Notes: a model not told the origin generated them from the sequence alone. A stretch of DNA of 42,368 nt from Ralstonia sp. A12 (GCF_000801955.1 NZ_JSZO01000017.1:1-42368); one strand, 5' to 3'; shown: positions 24,380 to 33,900, counted from the stretch's first letter. Made by a program: numbers and translations.

Positions 24380-24427
24380 CATTTATTCAAGCAAATGATT
24401 TAGTATTGGCGGGCAGGTTGTCCAACC
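24380..24427 (+). promoter_or_regulatory. Candidate control region of the atu-type operon
   Basis: Two small dyads lie just before the first atu-type gene: cattt (24380-24384) with aaatg (24393-24397), and ggttg-tc-caacc (24416-24427). Either could be an operator for the TetR protein encoded at the far end of the operon. The rest of the gap 24264-24379 shows nothing clear. Confidence 0.3.
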
Positions 24428-24454
24428 GAATCTCTCTTGCAAGGTGAGCATCGC

Positions 24455-25234
24455 GTGAGCACGGACCCGGAACTCCATATCGAGCAGCGCGGCCAAGCGC
24501 TGTGGCTGACCATTCAGCGCGAAGAGCGCCGCAACGCGATCAATGGCGCCGTGCTCGACGCACTGACGGCAGCGCTGGCCGATGCCAGCCGCAACACCGC
24601 TGTACGCGCCGTGGTGCTGACCGGCGCCGGCACGCGTGCCTTCTGTGCCGGGGCCGATCTGCAGAGCGGCCAATCCTTCCGCTTTGACTATTCGCAACCG
24701 CACCAAGCGTTGGCTGATCTGTTCCGCCAGGCACGCCGCTGCACCGTGCCGCTCATCGCGCGGGTGAATGGCGCGTGCATGGCCGGCGGCATGGGCTTGC
24801 TGGCGATGTGCGATCTGGCGGTGGCCAGCCGCAGCGCCGTGTTCGGGCTGCCCGAGGTGAAGGTCGGGGTGTTCCCGGCACAGGTGTTGGCCGTGCTGCA
24901 GCATCAGTTGCCACGCCGCGTGCTCAACGAGATGTGCTTGACCGGCGAGCCGATGAGCGCGGACCGCGCGCTCGCCGCCGGCCTCATCAACGAAGTCGCA
25001 GAACCTGAAGCACTTGATGCCACTGTCGATGCGCTGCTTGCGCGATTGCTCGACAAGTCGCCGTCGGCCATCCGGCGCGGGTTGTACACGCTCAAGCAGG
25101 TCGAGCACCTGAGCTTCGAGCAGGCGATGGCCTTTACCGAAAGCCAGATCGGCCTGTTTGCTTTGACCGAAGACGCGCAGGAAGGGCAGGCTGCCTTTCG
25201 CGAGAAGCGCGCCCCCAACTGGACGGGTCGCTGA
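24455..25234 (+). CDS. atuE: Enoyl-CoA hydratase, AtuE (isohexenylglutaconyl-CoA hydratase)-like
   Basis: 259 residues with a GTG start at 24455; a TTG at 24437 is the alternative. Crotonase fold: AFCAGADLQSG and NGACMAGGMGLLAMCDLAV form the oxyanion hole, and FGLPEVKVGVFP carries a catalytic glutamate. AtuE hydrates isohexenylglutaconyl-CoA after the geranyl-CoA carboxylase step; this specificity comes from context (first of eight genes with AtuA, AtuC-, AtuD- and AtuF-like products), not from the sequence alone. A methylglutaconyl-CoA hydratase (LiuC) role is the main alternative. Its stop is 1 base before the AtuA start. Confidence 0.8.
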   Translation: MSTDPELHIEQRGQALWLTIQREERRNAINGAVLDALTAALADASRNTAVRAVVLTGAGTRAFCAGADLQSGQSFRFDYSQPHQALADLFRQARRCTVPLIARVNGACMAGGMGLLAMCDLAVASRSAVFGLPEVKVGVFPAQVLAVLQHQLPRRVLNEMCLTGEPMSADRALAAGLINEVAEPEALDATVDALLARLLDKSPSAIRRGLYTLKQVEHLSFEQAMAFTESQIGLFALTEDAQEGQAAFREKRAPNWTGR

Positions 25235-25235
25235 C

Positions 25236-27008
25236 ATGCGCAAAGATACGATTTCCATTGGCGGCGCCAGCGGGTTCTGGGGTGACAGCGTTACCGGTCC
25301 GATGCAGTTGGTCGCCTCGGGCCGCCTCGACTTTCTCGTCTTCGATTACTTGGCCGAGCTGACCATGTCGCTGTTGGCCGGCGCGCGCATGAAGAACGCG
25401 GAGCTGGGCTACGCCACCGACTTCGTGAGCGTGGCGATGCGCGCGGTGCTCAAGGACGCGCTGGCGCAGAATATTCGCATCATCGCCAACGCGGGCGGTG
25501 TGAACCCGCGCGGTTGCGCTACCGCCCTGCAGGCGTTGGCCGATGAGCTTGGTGTGAGTGTGCGCATTGCCGTGGTGGAAGGCGACGACGTGATGCCGCT
25601 GCTGCCCGCGCTGCGCGACGAAGGCGTGCGCGAGCTGCAAAGCGGCCGGCCGCTGCCCGACAAGGTGGTGAGCGCGAATGCGTACCTGGGCGCGCTGCTG
25701 ATCAAGGCAGCGCTCGATGCGGGGGCGCAGGTGGTCATCACCGGCCGCTGCGTCGACAGTGCGGTCACGCTCGGCGCATTGATGCACAGCTTCGATTGGC
25801 ACGCCGATGACTATGACCGCCTCGCCGCGGGCAGCCTTGCTGGGCACATCCTCGAATGCGGCTGTCAGGGCGCCGGCGGTCTGCATACCGATTGGGAAGC
25901 CGTGCCCGACTGGGCGCACAGCGGCTACCCCATCGTCGAATGCCGGGCCGATGGCACCTTCATCGTCACCAAGCCGGAAGGCACGGGCGGGCTGGTGACG
26001 CCTGCCACCGTGGGCGAACAACTGTTGTACGAGATCGGCGACCCGGCGCGCTACGTGCTGCCTGATGTCGTCTGCGATTTCACACAGGTGACGATGACGC
26101 AGGCCGGCGAGCATCGCGTTGAAGTACGGGGCGCACGCGGCCTTGCACCCACGCCCGACTGCAAGGTGAGCGCCACGTATGCCGACGGCTACCGCGCCAC
26201 CGGCCAGCTCACCGTCGTCGGCATCGACGCTGACCACAAGGCGCGCCGCACTGCCGAGGCGATTCTGGAGCGCACGCGCGGCCTCTTCCGCAAGCTCGGC
26301 CTGCCGGACTACAGCGCCACGCACATCGAAACACTTGGATCGGCCTACCTGTTCGGGCCACATCAGCCGAGCGCGCCGCGCTTTGAATCGGTGATGTGGC
26401 TGGCGGTCGCGCATCCGAACAAGCAGGCATTGGAGTTGTTCGCACGCGAGATCGCACCCGCCGGCACATCCTGGTCGCCCGGCACAACGGGCGCGGGCGG
26501 CCGCCCAAGCGTCGTGCCTGCCATCAAGCAATACGCCTTCCTGATCGACAAGGGGCGCCTGCAGCCGCGCGTGACGTTGCTCGGTGGCGAGAGCTTCGAT
26601 GTGACCGTGCCGCTAGGTGGTGCAGCGCTTGAAGCCGTGGTTGCTGCCACTGCGTCAAACGCATTGCCATCCGGCCCGACGCGCGAAGTCCCGCTCATCG
26701 AACTTGCCTACGCTCGCAGCGGCGACAAGGGCGACACCTCCAACATCGGCGTCATCGCGCGTCAGCCAGAAGACTTGCCGCTGCTGCGCGCACAGCTGAC
26801 CGAAGACGCCGTCGCCGCCTACCTCGCGCACGTCGTGAAGGGCCGCGTGACGCGCTATGACTTGCCCGGCATTCACGCGCTCAACTTCGTCTGCGAGCAG
26901 GCGTTGGGCGGCGGCGGCATGGCCTCGCTGCGCAACGACCCGCTGGGCAAGGGCATGGCGCAGGTGCTGCTGACGATGCCCGTGCGCGTGCCGCTCGATC
27001 CCCCTTAA
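25236..27008 (+). CDS. atuA: AtuA-family (DUF1446) protein, acyclic terpene utilization
   Basis: 590 residues. The opening GGASGFWGDSV, the DFLVFDYLAELTMSLLAG and IIANAGGVNPRGCA stretches and the EGTGGLVTP segment mark the DUF1446/AtuA domain; the C-terminal part (from about 480, LIELAYARSGDKGDTSNIGVIA) is the second conserved domain usual in these proteins. AtuA is required for citronellol/geraniol growth in Pseudomonas and is proposed to remove acetate from 3-hydroxy-3-isohexenylglutaryl-CoA. Homologues also occur outside terpene pathways. It starts 1 base after the hydratase and is followed closely by an acyl-CoA dehydrogenase. Confidence 0.87.
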   Translation: MRKDTISIGGASGFWGDSVTGPMQLVASGRLDFLVFDYLAELTMSLLAGARMKNAELGYATDFVSVAMRAVLKDALAQNIRIIANAGGVNPRGCATALQALADELGVSVRIAVVEGDDVMPLLPALRDEGVRELQSGRPLPDKVVSANAYLGALLIKAALDAGAQVVITGRCVDSAVTLGALMHSFDWHADDYDRLAAGSLAGHILECGCQGAGGLHTDWEAVPDWAHSGYPIVECRADGTFIVTKPEGTGGLVTPATVGEQLLYEIGDPARYVLPDVVCDFTQVTMTQAGEHRVEVRGARGLAPTPDCKVSATYADGYRATGQLTVVGIDADHKARRTAEAILERTRGLFRKLGLPDYSATHIETLGSAYLFGPHQPSAPRFESVMWLAVAHPNKQALELFAREIAPAGTSWSPGTTGAGGRPSVVPAIKQYAFLIDKGRLQPRVTLLGGESFDVTVPLGGAALEAVVAATASNALPSGPTREVPLIELAYARSGDKGDTSNIGVIARQPEDLPLLRAQLTEDAVAAYLAHVVKGRVTRYDLPGIHALNFVCEQALGGGGMASLRNDPLGKGMAQVLLTMPVRVPLDPP

Positions 27009-27022
27009 CCGACGAGGCCATC

Positions 27023-28177
27023 ATGTACTCAGGCTTGTTGTCGTCCGCGATGTTCGATGCCGATCATGAGTCGTTTCGCGAGACCGTGCGCCGCTTTGTC
27101 GACAAGGTCGTGCTGCCGAACATTGATGCATGGGAAGAGGCCGAGACCTTCCCGCGCGCGCTGTATCGCGAGGCGGCGGATCTTGGTTTGCTCGGCGTCG
27201 GCTTTCCGGAGGAATACGGCGGCACACCCGGCGACCTGTTCCTCGAACTCGCGATGATCGAAGAACTGACGCGTGCGGCCAGCGGCGGGTTGTTGGCTTC
27301 GCTGTTCAGCCACACGATCGGTGCGCCGCCCATCGTGGCGGGCGGCTCTGCGGAGCTGAAGGCGCGCGTGCTGCCGGAGATCCTGTCGGGCGACAAGATC
27401 AGCGCATTGGCCATCACCGAGCCATCCGGTGGGTCGGATGTCGCCAACCTCACCACACGCGCTGTGCGTGACGGCGATCACTACATCGTCAACGGCAGCA
27501 AGATCTTCATCACCTCCGGCATGCGCGCGGACTACATCACCGTGGCTGTGCGCACGGGCGGGCCGGGTGCGAGCGGCATCTCCGTGCTGCTGGTGGACGG
27601 CGATACGCCGGGTTTGTCGCGCACGCCGCTCAAGAAGATGGGCTGGTGGTGTTCAGACACGGCACAACTGCACTTCGACCACTGCCGTGTGCCCGTGGGC
27701 AACCTGCTCGGTGTGGAGAACCGCGGCTTCGAACTGGTCATGCGCAACTTCAACCACGAGCGCCTTGCGCTGGCGATGCAGGCCTACGGCCTCGCGCGCA
27801 CGTGCTTGGCGGAAGCCGTGGAGTGGGCCACCCAACGCGAGACGTTCGGCAAGCGCCTCGTGCAACATCAGGTGGCGCGGCAGAAGCTGGTGGCGATGGC
27901 CACGCGCATCGAAGCCACGCGTGCATTGCTTGAAGACCTGATGCGCCGCATGCAGGCGGGCGACTCGCCCGTCGCGCAACTGTGCATGCTCAAGAACTTC
28001 GCCACGCAGAGCCTCCAGTTCTGCGCGGACACTGCTGTGCAACTGCTGGGCGGCATGGGCTTCATGCGTGGCACGAAGTCGGAGCGCATCTATCGCGAAG
28101 TGAAGGTCTACATGATCGGCGGCGGCGCGGAGGAGATCCTGAACGATCTTGCTGCGCGCCAGCTTGGCTGGGCCTAA
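27023..28177 (+). CDS. Acyl-CoA dehydrogenase (first of two in the operon)
   Basis: 384 residues. FAD-dependent dehydrogenase signatures: ALAITEPSGGSDVANLTT and the C-terminal QLLGGMGFMRGTKSERIYREVKVYMIGGGAEEI, with the general-base glutamate expected in the last motif. It forms the trans-2-enoyl-CoA from a saturated branched acyl-CoA. It is clearly distinct from the second dehydrogenase in the same operon (30745), so the two may act at different chain lengths or branch positions, for example citronellyl-CoA and a shorter product. ATG 27023 follows gagg; a start at 27050 is possible. Confidence 0.9.
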   Translation: MYSGLLSSAMFDADHESFRETVRRFVDKVVLPNIDAWEEAETFPRALYREAADLGLLGVGFPEEYGGTPGDLFLELAMIEELTRAASGGLLASLFSHTIGAPPIVAGGSAELKARVLPEILSGDKISALAITEPSGGSDVANLTTRAVRDGDHYIVNGSKIFITSGMRADYITVAVRTGGPGASGISVLLVDGDTPGLSRTPLKKMGWWCSDTAQLHFDHCRVPVGNLLGVENRGFELVMRNFNHERLALAMQAYGLARTCLAEAVEWATQRETFGKRLVQHQVARQKLVAMATRIEATRALLEDLMRRMQAGDSPVAQLCMLKNFATQSLQFCADTAVQLLGGMGFMRGTKSERIYREVKVYMIGGGAEEILNDLAARQLGWA

Positions 28178-28198
28178 CGGGCAATCAGGGAGAGAACC

Positions 28199-29086
28199 AT
28201 GTATCGCTCAGTCTTTCGACCGGGGTTGTTCCTGGGGCAAGTGGCGGTGGTGACCGGCGGCGGCAGCGGCATCGGCCGGTGCACGGCGCATGAGCTGGCA
28301 TCGCTCGGTGCGGCGGTGGCGCTGGTGGGGCGCAATGCGGAGAAGCTCGCCGCCGTGCACGCCGAGATTGTTGAAGCCGGCGGTACCGCGCATACCTATG
28401 TCTGCAACATCCGCGACGAGGCTGCCGTGCAGGCGACGGTCGCGCAGATTGTCGGCGAGCACGGCCGCATCGACGCGCTGGTCAACAATGCGGGCGGGCA
28501 GTTCCCGTCGCCGCTCAAGGACATTTCCGTCAAGGGGTGGGAGGCCGTCGTGCAGACCAACCTGACCGGCGGCTTTCTGATGGCGCGCGAGTGCCTGAAT
28601 CAGGCGATGCAGCAACGCGGCGGCGCCATCGTCAACATCGTTGCTGACATGTGGGGCGGCATGCCGAACATGGGGCACTCCGGTGCGGCGCGTGCTGGCA
28701 TGATCAACTTCACGGAGACGGCGGCGTTCGAGTGGGCGCAGTACGGCGTGCGTGTGAATGCCGTGGCGCCGGGCTATGTGGCGTCGTCGGGCATGGACGC
28801 GTATCCGCCGTGGATGGCCGAGACCATCCGCAGCATGCCGCGCACCGTGCCGGCCGGGCGCTTCGCCACCGAGGCGGAGGTGTCGTCAGCGATCGTGTAT
28901 CTGCTGTCGGAAGCGGCCGCGTTCATCACGGGCACGACCTTGCGCGTGGATGGTGGTCGCCCCAACGTGCGGCCCGGCACGCCCATGCCCGCGCCGCGCC
29001 ATGGCGCCGAACCGTTCAACGGTTTCCACCTGGCCGTGACGCCCAAGGTGCTCCAAAGCGAGGAGGATCGTCATGCCGGCGCTTGA
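28199..29086 (+). CDS. SDR-family protein lacking the canonical Tyr-Lys dyad
   Basis: 295 residues. The NAD(P)-binding motif TGGGSGIG (19-26) and NNAGG (96-100) are normal. Where YxxxK is expected the sequence reads HSGAARAGMINFTET: the usual Tyr and Lys positions are Ser161 and Arg165, and no tyrosine or lysine is nearby. HSGAARAG resembles peroxisomal trans-2-enoyl-CoA reductase (PECR) as I recall it, in which a shifted Tyr/Lys pair follows; here those positions are Ile169 and Glu173. It is probably an enoyl- or dienoyl-CoA reductase-like member (AtuB/AtuG-like by context). It overlaps the carboxylase beta gene by 14 bases. Confidence 0.85.
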   Translation: MYRSVFRPGLFLGQVAVVTGGGSGIGRCTAHELASLGAAVALVGRNAEKLAAVHAEIVEAGGTAHTYVCNIRDEAAVQATVAQIVGEHGRIDALVNNAGGQFPSPLKDISVKGWEAVVQTNLTGGFLMARECLNQAMQQRGGAIVNIVADMWGGMPNMGHSGAARAGMINFTETAAFEWAQYGVRVNAVAPGYVASSGMDAYPPWMAETIRSMPRTVPAGRFATEAEVSSAIVYLLSEAAAFITGTTLRVDGGRPNVRPGTPMPAPRHGAEPFNGFHLAVTPKVLQSEEDRHAGA

Positions 29087-30692
29087 ATCACGCATCGTTC
29101 CGCAGAGCGCTGCGTACCAGCAGAATCGCGCCGCGTTGACGGAACTCGTTGATCAACTGCGCACACTGGAGAACCGCACGCGCGACAAGTCTGAAGCCTC
29201 GCGTGCGCGCTTCGAGCAGCGTGGGCAATTGCTGCCGCGCGATCGGCTCGGCCGTCTGCTCGACGCTGGCGCACCTTTCCTTGAGTTGTCCACACTGGCG
29301 GGCTTCTGCCTGGACCATGCAGATCCGGCACGCTCGATTCCCGGCGGCGGCTTCATCGCCGGCATCGGCTGGGTCAGCGGCGTGCGCGCGATGATCATCG
29401 TGGACGACGCGGGCATCGACGCGGGTGCCGTGCAGCCGATGGGCATCGAGAAGTTCCAGCGCGCGCAGGCCATTGCCCTGGAGCAGAAGCTGCCGTTCAT
29501 CCACCTGGTCGAGTCGGCTGGCGCCAACCTGCTGACGTATCGCGTGGAGACCTTCATCCACGGCGGCAGCGGCTTCTACTGGCTCGCGCGGCTGTCGGCG
29601 GCGGGCATTCCGGTGATCAGCGTGGTGCACGGGTCGAGCACGGCGGGCGGTGCGTACATGCCGGGCCTGTCGGACTATGTGGTCATGGTGCGTGATCGTG
29701 CGCGCGCGTTCCTCGCAGGGCCACCGCTGCTCAAAGCGGCCACTGGCGAGATCGCCACCGAAGAGGAACTGGGCGGCGCCGAGATGCACGCCACCACCTC
29801 GGGCCTGGCGGAGTATCTGGCCGAAGACGACGCCGATGCACTGCGCATCGCGCGCGAACTCGTGGCTGCGCTGGATTGGAACCGCGATGTGCCCGCAGCC
29901 GATCGACCTTACGCGACGCCGCGCTTCGATGCGGAAGAGCTGCTCGGCATTGCGCTGACTGACCATCGCAAGCCACTCGACATGCGCGAGGTCATCGCAC
30001 GCATTGCCGACGGGTCGGACTTTCTGGAGTTCAAGCCGGACTACGGCCCGGCGACGATCACCGGACACGCGGCCATCTGCGGCATGCACGTCGGCATCAT
30101 CACCAACAACGGGCCGCTGGACCCGGCGGGCGCCACGAAGGTCGTGCACTTCATCCAGGCGTGTTGCCAATCCGATACGCCATTGCTGTATCTGCAGAAC
30201 ACCACGGGCTTCATCGTCGGAAAGCAATCTGAGCAGGCGGGCATGATCAAGCACGGCTCGAAGATGATCCAGGCGATGGCCAATGCCACCGTGCCGCGCA
30301 TCACCGTGCATTGCGGTGCGTCGTTTGGCGCGGGCAACTATGGCATGTCAGGGCGCGGCTTCTTCCCGGATTTCTGCTTCAGCTGGCCCAACGCCAAGAC
30401 CGCCGTGATGGGCGCTGAGCAGGCCGCCGGCACGATGGCCACCGTCATGGCCGCGAGCATGCAGCGCAAGACGCAGACTGTCGACCATGACGCCATCGAA
30501 GCGATGCGCGCCAAGGTGATCGACACGTTCGAGCGGCAGTCCGGCGCGTTCACCGTGTCCGGCCGATTGCTGGACGACGGCGTGATCGACCCGCGCGACA
30601 CGCGCAAGGTGCTGGCCTGCGTGCTGGCCGTCTGCGACGAAGCGCGCCGCCGCACGCTGCACCCCATCCAATTTGGCGTTGCCCGACCGTAG
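29073..30692 (+). CDS. atuC: Acyl-CoA carboxylase beta (carboxyltransferase), geranyl-CoA carboxylase AtuC-like
   Basis: 539 residues. The two crotonase-like carboxyltransferase halves are visible: GQLLPRDRLGRLLDAGAPFLELSTLAG at the N-terminus, VVHGSSTAGGAYMPGLSDY, ATEEELGGAEMHATTSGLAEYLAEDD, and later FIVGKQSEQAGMIKHGSKM and GASFGAGNYGMSGRGF. Such subunits carboxylate 3-methylcrotonyl-CoA (LiuB/MCC) or geranyl-CoA (AtuC/GCC). The operon with AtuA and a ligase, and a separate LiuD in the window, favour geranyl-CoA. Start follows gaggagg. The paired biotin subunit is the gene at 31906. Confidence 0.87.
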   Translation: MPALESRIVPQSAAYQQNRAALTELVDQLRTLENRTRDKSEASRARFEQRGQLLPRDRLGRLLDAGAPFLELSTLAGFCLDHADPARSIPGGGFIAGIGWVSGVRAMIIVDDAGIDAGAVQPMGIEKFQRAQAIALEQKLPFIHLVESAGANLLTYRVETFIHGGSGFYWLARLSAAGIPVISVVHGSSTAGGAYMPGLSDYVVMVRDRARAFLAGPPLLKAATGEIATEEELGGAEMHATTSGLAEYLAEDDADALRIARELVAALDWNRDVPAADRPYATPRFDAEELLGIALTDHRKPLDMREVIARIADGSDFLEFKPDYGPATITGHAAICGMHVGIITNNGPLDPAGATKVVHFIQACCQSDTPLLYLQNTTGFIVGKQSEQAGMIKHGSKMIQAMANATVPRITVHCGASFGAGNYGMSGRGFFPDFCFSWPNAKTAVMGAEQAAGTMATVMAASMQRKTQTVDHDAIEAMRAKVIDTFERQSGAFTVSGRLLDDGVIDPRDTRKVLACVLAVCDEARRRTLHPIQFGVARP

Positions 30693-30744
30693 CGCTATCC
30701 CATCCGAATACACGAACAGCCCAAGGCCACCGGAGCGAGACACC

Positions 30745-31902
30745 ATGCACTTCACCCACGAACACCAGGAACTGCAACGCAACCTCAAACGCTTCATCGA
30801 CAGCGACATCAACCCGCATGTGGATGAGTGGGAAGCGGCGGAGATGTTCCCCGCCAAGGCGCTCTTCAAGAAGATGGGCGAGCTGGGTTTTCTTGGCATT
30901 GCCAAGCCGACGGAGTTTGGCGGCCTGGGCCTCGACTACTCGTACGCGATGGCGATGGCGGAAACGCTCGGCCACATCCACTGCGGCGGTGTGCCGATGG
31001 CGATCGGGGTGCAGACCGACATGGCAACGCCCGCACTGGCGCGCTTCGGCTCCGATGAGCTGCGCGCGCAGTTTCTCGCCCCCGCCATCAGCGGCGATGC
31101 GGTGGCGTGCGTGGGCGTGTCGGAGCCGAGCGCCGGGTCCGACGTGGCCAGCATCAAGACCACCGCACGCAAGGACGGCGACGACTACATCATCAACGGC
31201 AGCAAGATGTGGATCACCAACAGCCTGCAGGCGGACTGGATGTGCCTGCTGGCCAATACGTCGGATGACGCGGCCCACCGCAACAAGTCGCTCATCATCG
31301 TGCCGATGAACACGAAGGGCGTGTCTGTCGGCAAGAAGATCCGCAAGATCGGCATGAACTCGTCAGACACGGGGCTCATCTACTTTGACGACGTGCGCGT
31401 GCCGCAGCGCTACCGCATCGGCGAAGAAGGCAAGGGCTTCACGTACCAGATGCTGCAGTTCCAGGAAGAGCGCATGTGGGCCGCCGCCAGCAGCCTGGCG
31501 ACGATGTCGATGTGCATCGAGACCACGGCCGAGTACGCCCGCGAGCGCAAGCTGTTCGGCGCCAGCCTGCTCGACAACCAGTGGGTGCACTTCAAACTGG
31601 CTGAACTGAAGACCGAGGTGGAGGCGCTGCGCGCGCTCACGTACCGCGCGTGCGATCTCTACATCCACGGACAGGACGTGACGGAGCTGGCATCGATGGC
31701 CAAGCTCAAGGCCGGGCGCCTGGCGCGCATCGTGCCGGATGCCTGCCTGCAGTTCTGGGGCGGCATGGGCTTCACGTGGGACAACCACGTCTCGCGCTAC
31801 TACCGCGATGGGCGCCTGGGCTCGATTGGCGGCGGGGCAGATGAAGTGATGCTCGGCATCATCTGCAAGTACATGAACACGCTGCCGGGCAAGAAGGGCT
31901 GA
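30745..31902 (+). CDS. atuD: Acyl-CoA dehydrogenase, AtuD (citronellyl-CoA dehydrogenase)-like
   Basis: 385 residues. The opening MHFTHEHQELQRNLKRFID and the motifs CVGVSEPSAGSDVASI and CLQFWGGMGFTWDNHVSRYYRDGRLGSIGGGADEV are typical; the glutamate of the last motif is the likely base. The internal position between the carboxylase beta and alpha genes matches AtuD of the Pseudomonas atu cluster, which oxidises citronellyl-CoA to geranyl-CoA. ATG 30745 is used; an earlier TTG in frame has no support. Substrate assignment rests on gene order. Confidence 0.85.
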   Translation: MHFTHEHQELQRNLKRFIDSDINPHVDEWEAAEMFPAKALFKKMGELGFLGIAKPTEFGGLGLDYSYAMAMAETLGHIHCGGVPMAIGVQTDMATPALARFGSDELRAQFLAPAISGDAVACVGVSEPSAGSDVASIKTTARKDGDDYIINGSKMWITNSLQADWMCLLANTSDDAAHRNKSLIIVPMNTKGVSVGKKIRKIGMNSSDTGLIYFDDVRVPQRYRIGEEGKGFTYQMLQFQEERMWAAASSLATMSMCIETTAEYARERKLFGASLLDNQWVHFKLAELKTEVEALRALTYRACDLYIHGQDVTELASMAKLKAGRLARIVPDACLQFWGGMGFTWDNHVSRYYRDGRLGSIGGGADEVMLGIICKYMNTLPGKKG

Positions 31903-31905
31903 GCG

Positions 31906-33900
31906 ATGGGCACGCCGCACGCTGCTTTCCGCACAGTACTGATTGCCAACCGGGGCGAGATCGCGCTGCGCGTGATGCGCACGGCGCGGCGCCTCGGCAT
32001 GCGTACCGTTGCCGTGTATTCCGATGCCGACCGCGATGCGCCGCATTGCCGCGCGGCGGACCTCGCCTTGCCGATTGGCGCATCGCAGCCGCAGGCGTCG
32101 TACCTGAACATCCCGGCGCTGCTGGCGGCTGCACGCAAGGCGGGTGCGGAGGCCGTGCACCCCGGCTACGGCTTCCTCGCTGAGAGTGATGCATTTGCCA
32201 ACGCGTGTGCTGAAGCTGGGCTCGTCTTCATTGGCCCGCCGGCGGAGGCCATCCTCGCGATGGGCAACAAGGCCGGCGCCAAGCGTCTGATGGAAGCCGC
32301 CGGCGTGCCGTGCGTGCCGGGCTATCAAGGCGATGATCAATCCGATGCGCGTATGGCTCAGGAAGCCAGTCGCATCGGCTACCCGGTGATGATCAAGGCG
32401 GCAGCCGGCGGCGGCGGGCGCGGCATGCGACGTGTGGATCAGGCAGAAGACCTTGCTGCAGCACTGCAGTCCGCACGCTCCGAAGCGGAGAACGCGTTTG
32501 CCTCGGACGAGTTGATTCTCGAAAAGGCGATCGTCGAGCCGCGTCATATCGAGATCCAGGTGTTTGCCGATACGCACGGCAACGTCGTCCACCTAGGCGA
32601 GCGCGATTGCTCGGTGCAGCGCCGGCATCAGAAGGTGATTGAGGAATCGCCATCGCCTGCTGTGTCACCGGCGTTGCGTGAACGCATGGGCGCGGTGTCG
32701 GTGGCGGCAGCGCGCGCCATCGGTTATGTGGGCGCAGGCACGCTGGAATTCCTGCTCGCCCCCGATGGCGCGTTCTACTTCATGGAGATGAACACGCGCC
32801 TGCAGGTTGAGCACGCGGTGACGGAAGCGGTGGTCGGTGTCGATCTGGTCGAGTGGCAATTGCGCGTGGCATTGGACGAGCCGTTGCCGCTCTCGCAGGA
32901 CGCTATCGATGCGCGGCGTGCGCAAGGTGGGCACGCCATCGAAGTGCGCCTGTGCGCGGAAGACCCGCAGCAGAACTTCCTGCCGCAGAGCGGCACCGTT
33001 GCCCGCTGGCGTGCGCCGCGTGAAGTGCGTACGGACCATGCGCTGGCCGATGGGCTGGTGGTGTCGCCGTACTACGACTCGATGCTCGCCAAGATCGTCG
33101 CGCACGGCGTCGACCGCGCCGATGCATGTCGCCGATTGGCGCATGCGCTGGATGACTGCCTGCTGCTCGGCTTGCCGACCAACCGCGCGTTCCTGCACCA
33201 ATGCGCGGCGCATCCGGCGTTCTTGGCGGGCGACGTTTCCACGGCGTTCATCGACCGGCATTTCCCGGCAGCGATGCGTCAAGCGACCGTACCCGATGAA
33301 GTGGTCTGCCAGGCCGCAGCTGTATTGCTTACGCACCTGCGCGAGGACACCGCGCGCCGCTATCCCGCAGAACTGCAAGGCTGGGCCAGCAGCCGTACGT
33401 ATCCCACGCTGTGCCGCTTCACGCTCGACGGTGAAGCCATCGAGATGCGTGTGCGAACACTCACCGCACAACGCTGGGAGGTGAGCTGGGACGGCGGTGT
33501 CGCACACGCAGACATCGTGTCCGAAGTCGACGGCCGCATGACGCTCGCGCTGGGCGACACGTTGCACCCGTTCGACTACGCCATCTCTGGAGCTACCTGC
33601 CATTTCGTGTTCGATGGCCGAGAGCACGCCGCCGTCGACATCACCTACGCCAAGGCCGAACGCAACGGCGCACAGGCCGGCAGCGGGCGCATCAGCGCGC
33701 CGATGAACGGCCGTGTAGTGGCTGTGCACGTGGCCGAAGGCGAGGCTGTCTCCGCCGGTCAGGTGCTGCTGGTGGTCGAGGCCATGAAGATGGAGCACAG
33801 CATTGCCGCGCCGCTTGCCGGCGAGGTGAAGGGCCTGTTTACCCAGGTTGGCGCACAGGTGGCGCCGGGTGGGTTGCTGATGGAGATTGCCGCGGCCTGA
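31906..33900 (+). CDS. atuF: Acyl-CoA carboxylase alpha (biotin carboxylase + carrier), AtuF-like
   Basis: 664 residues. Biotin carboxylase with ATP-grasp occupies about 1-450 (VLIANRGEIALRVMRTARRLG, GYPVMIKAAAGGGGRGMR, VQRRHQKVIEESPSP, MEMNTRLQVEHAVTE). The C-terminal biotinyl domain has VEAMKMEHS with the biotin lysine at about 628. It would form GCCase with the beta subunit at 29073. It begins 3 bases after the dehydrogenase stop. Compared with LiuD (40206-42236), the same domain plan is present but sequence differs through the middle domain, consistent with paralogues of different specificity. Confidence 0.9.
   Translation: MGTPHAAFRTVLIANRGEIALRVMRTARRLGMRTVAVYSDADRDAPHCRAADLALPIGASQPQASYLNIPALLAAARKAGAEAVHPGYGFLAESDAFANACAEAGLVFIGPPAEAILAMGNKAGAKRLMEAAGVPCVPGYQGDDQSDARMAQEASRIGYPVMIKAAAGGGGRGMRRVDQAEDLAAALQSARSEAENAFASDELILEKAIVEPRHIEIQVFADTHGNVVHLGERDCSVQRRHQKVIEESPSPAVSPALRERMGAVSVAAARAIGYVGAGTLEFLLAPDGAFYFMEMNTRLQVEHAVTEAVVGVDLVEWQLRVALDEPLPLSQDAIDARRAQGGHAIEVRLCAEDPQQNFLPQSGTVARWRAPREVRTDHALADGLVVSPYYDSMLAKIVAHGVDRADACRRLAHALDDCLLLGLPTNRAFLHQCAAHPAFLAGDVSTAFIDRHFPAAMRQATVPDEVVCQAAAVLLTHLREDTARRYPAELQGWASSRTYPTLCRFTLDGEAIEMRVRTLTAQRWEVSWDGGVAHADIVSEVDGRMTLALGDTLHPFDYAISGATCHFVFDGREHAAVDITYAKAERNGAQAGSGRISAPMNGRVVAVHVAEGEAVSAGQVLLVVEAMKMEHSIAAPLAGEVKGLFTQVGAQVAPGGLLMEIAAA

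Noticed and set aside
25134-26531. 465-codon open frame on the minus strand
   Set aside because: Shadow of AtuA, with no start context and no protein features.
28199-29086. SDR as a pseudogene because of the missing Tyr/Lys
   Set aside because: The frame is intact, the length is normal, the cofactor site is conserved and it is coupled to its neighbours; an unusual catalytic set is more likely than decay.
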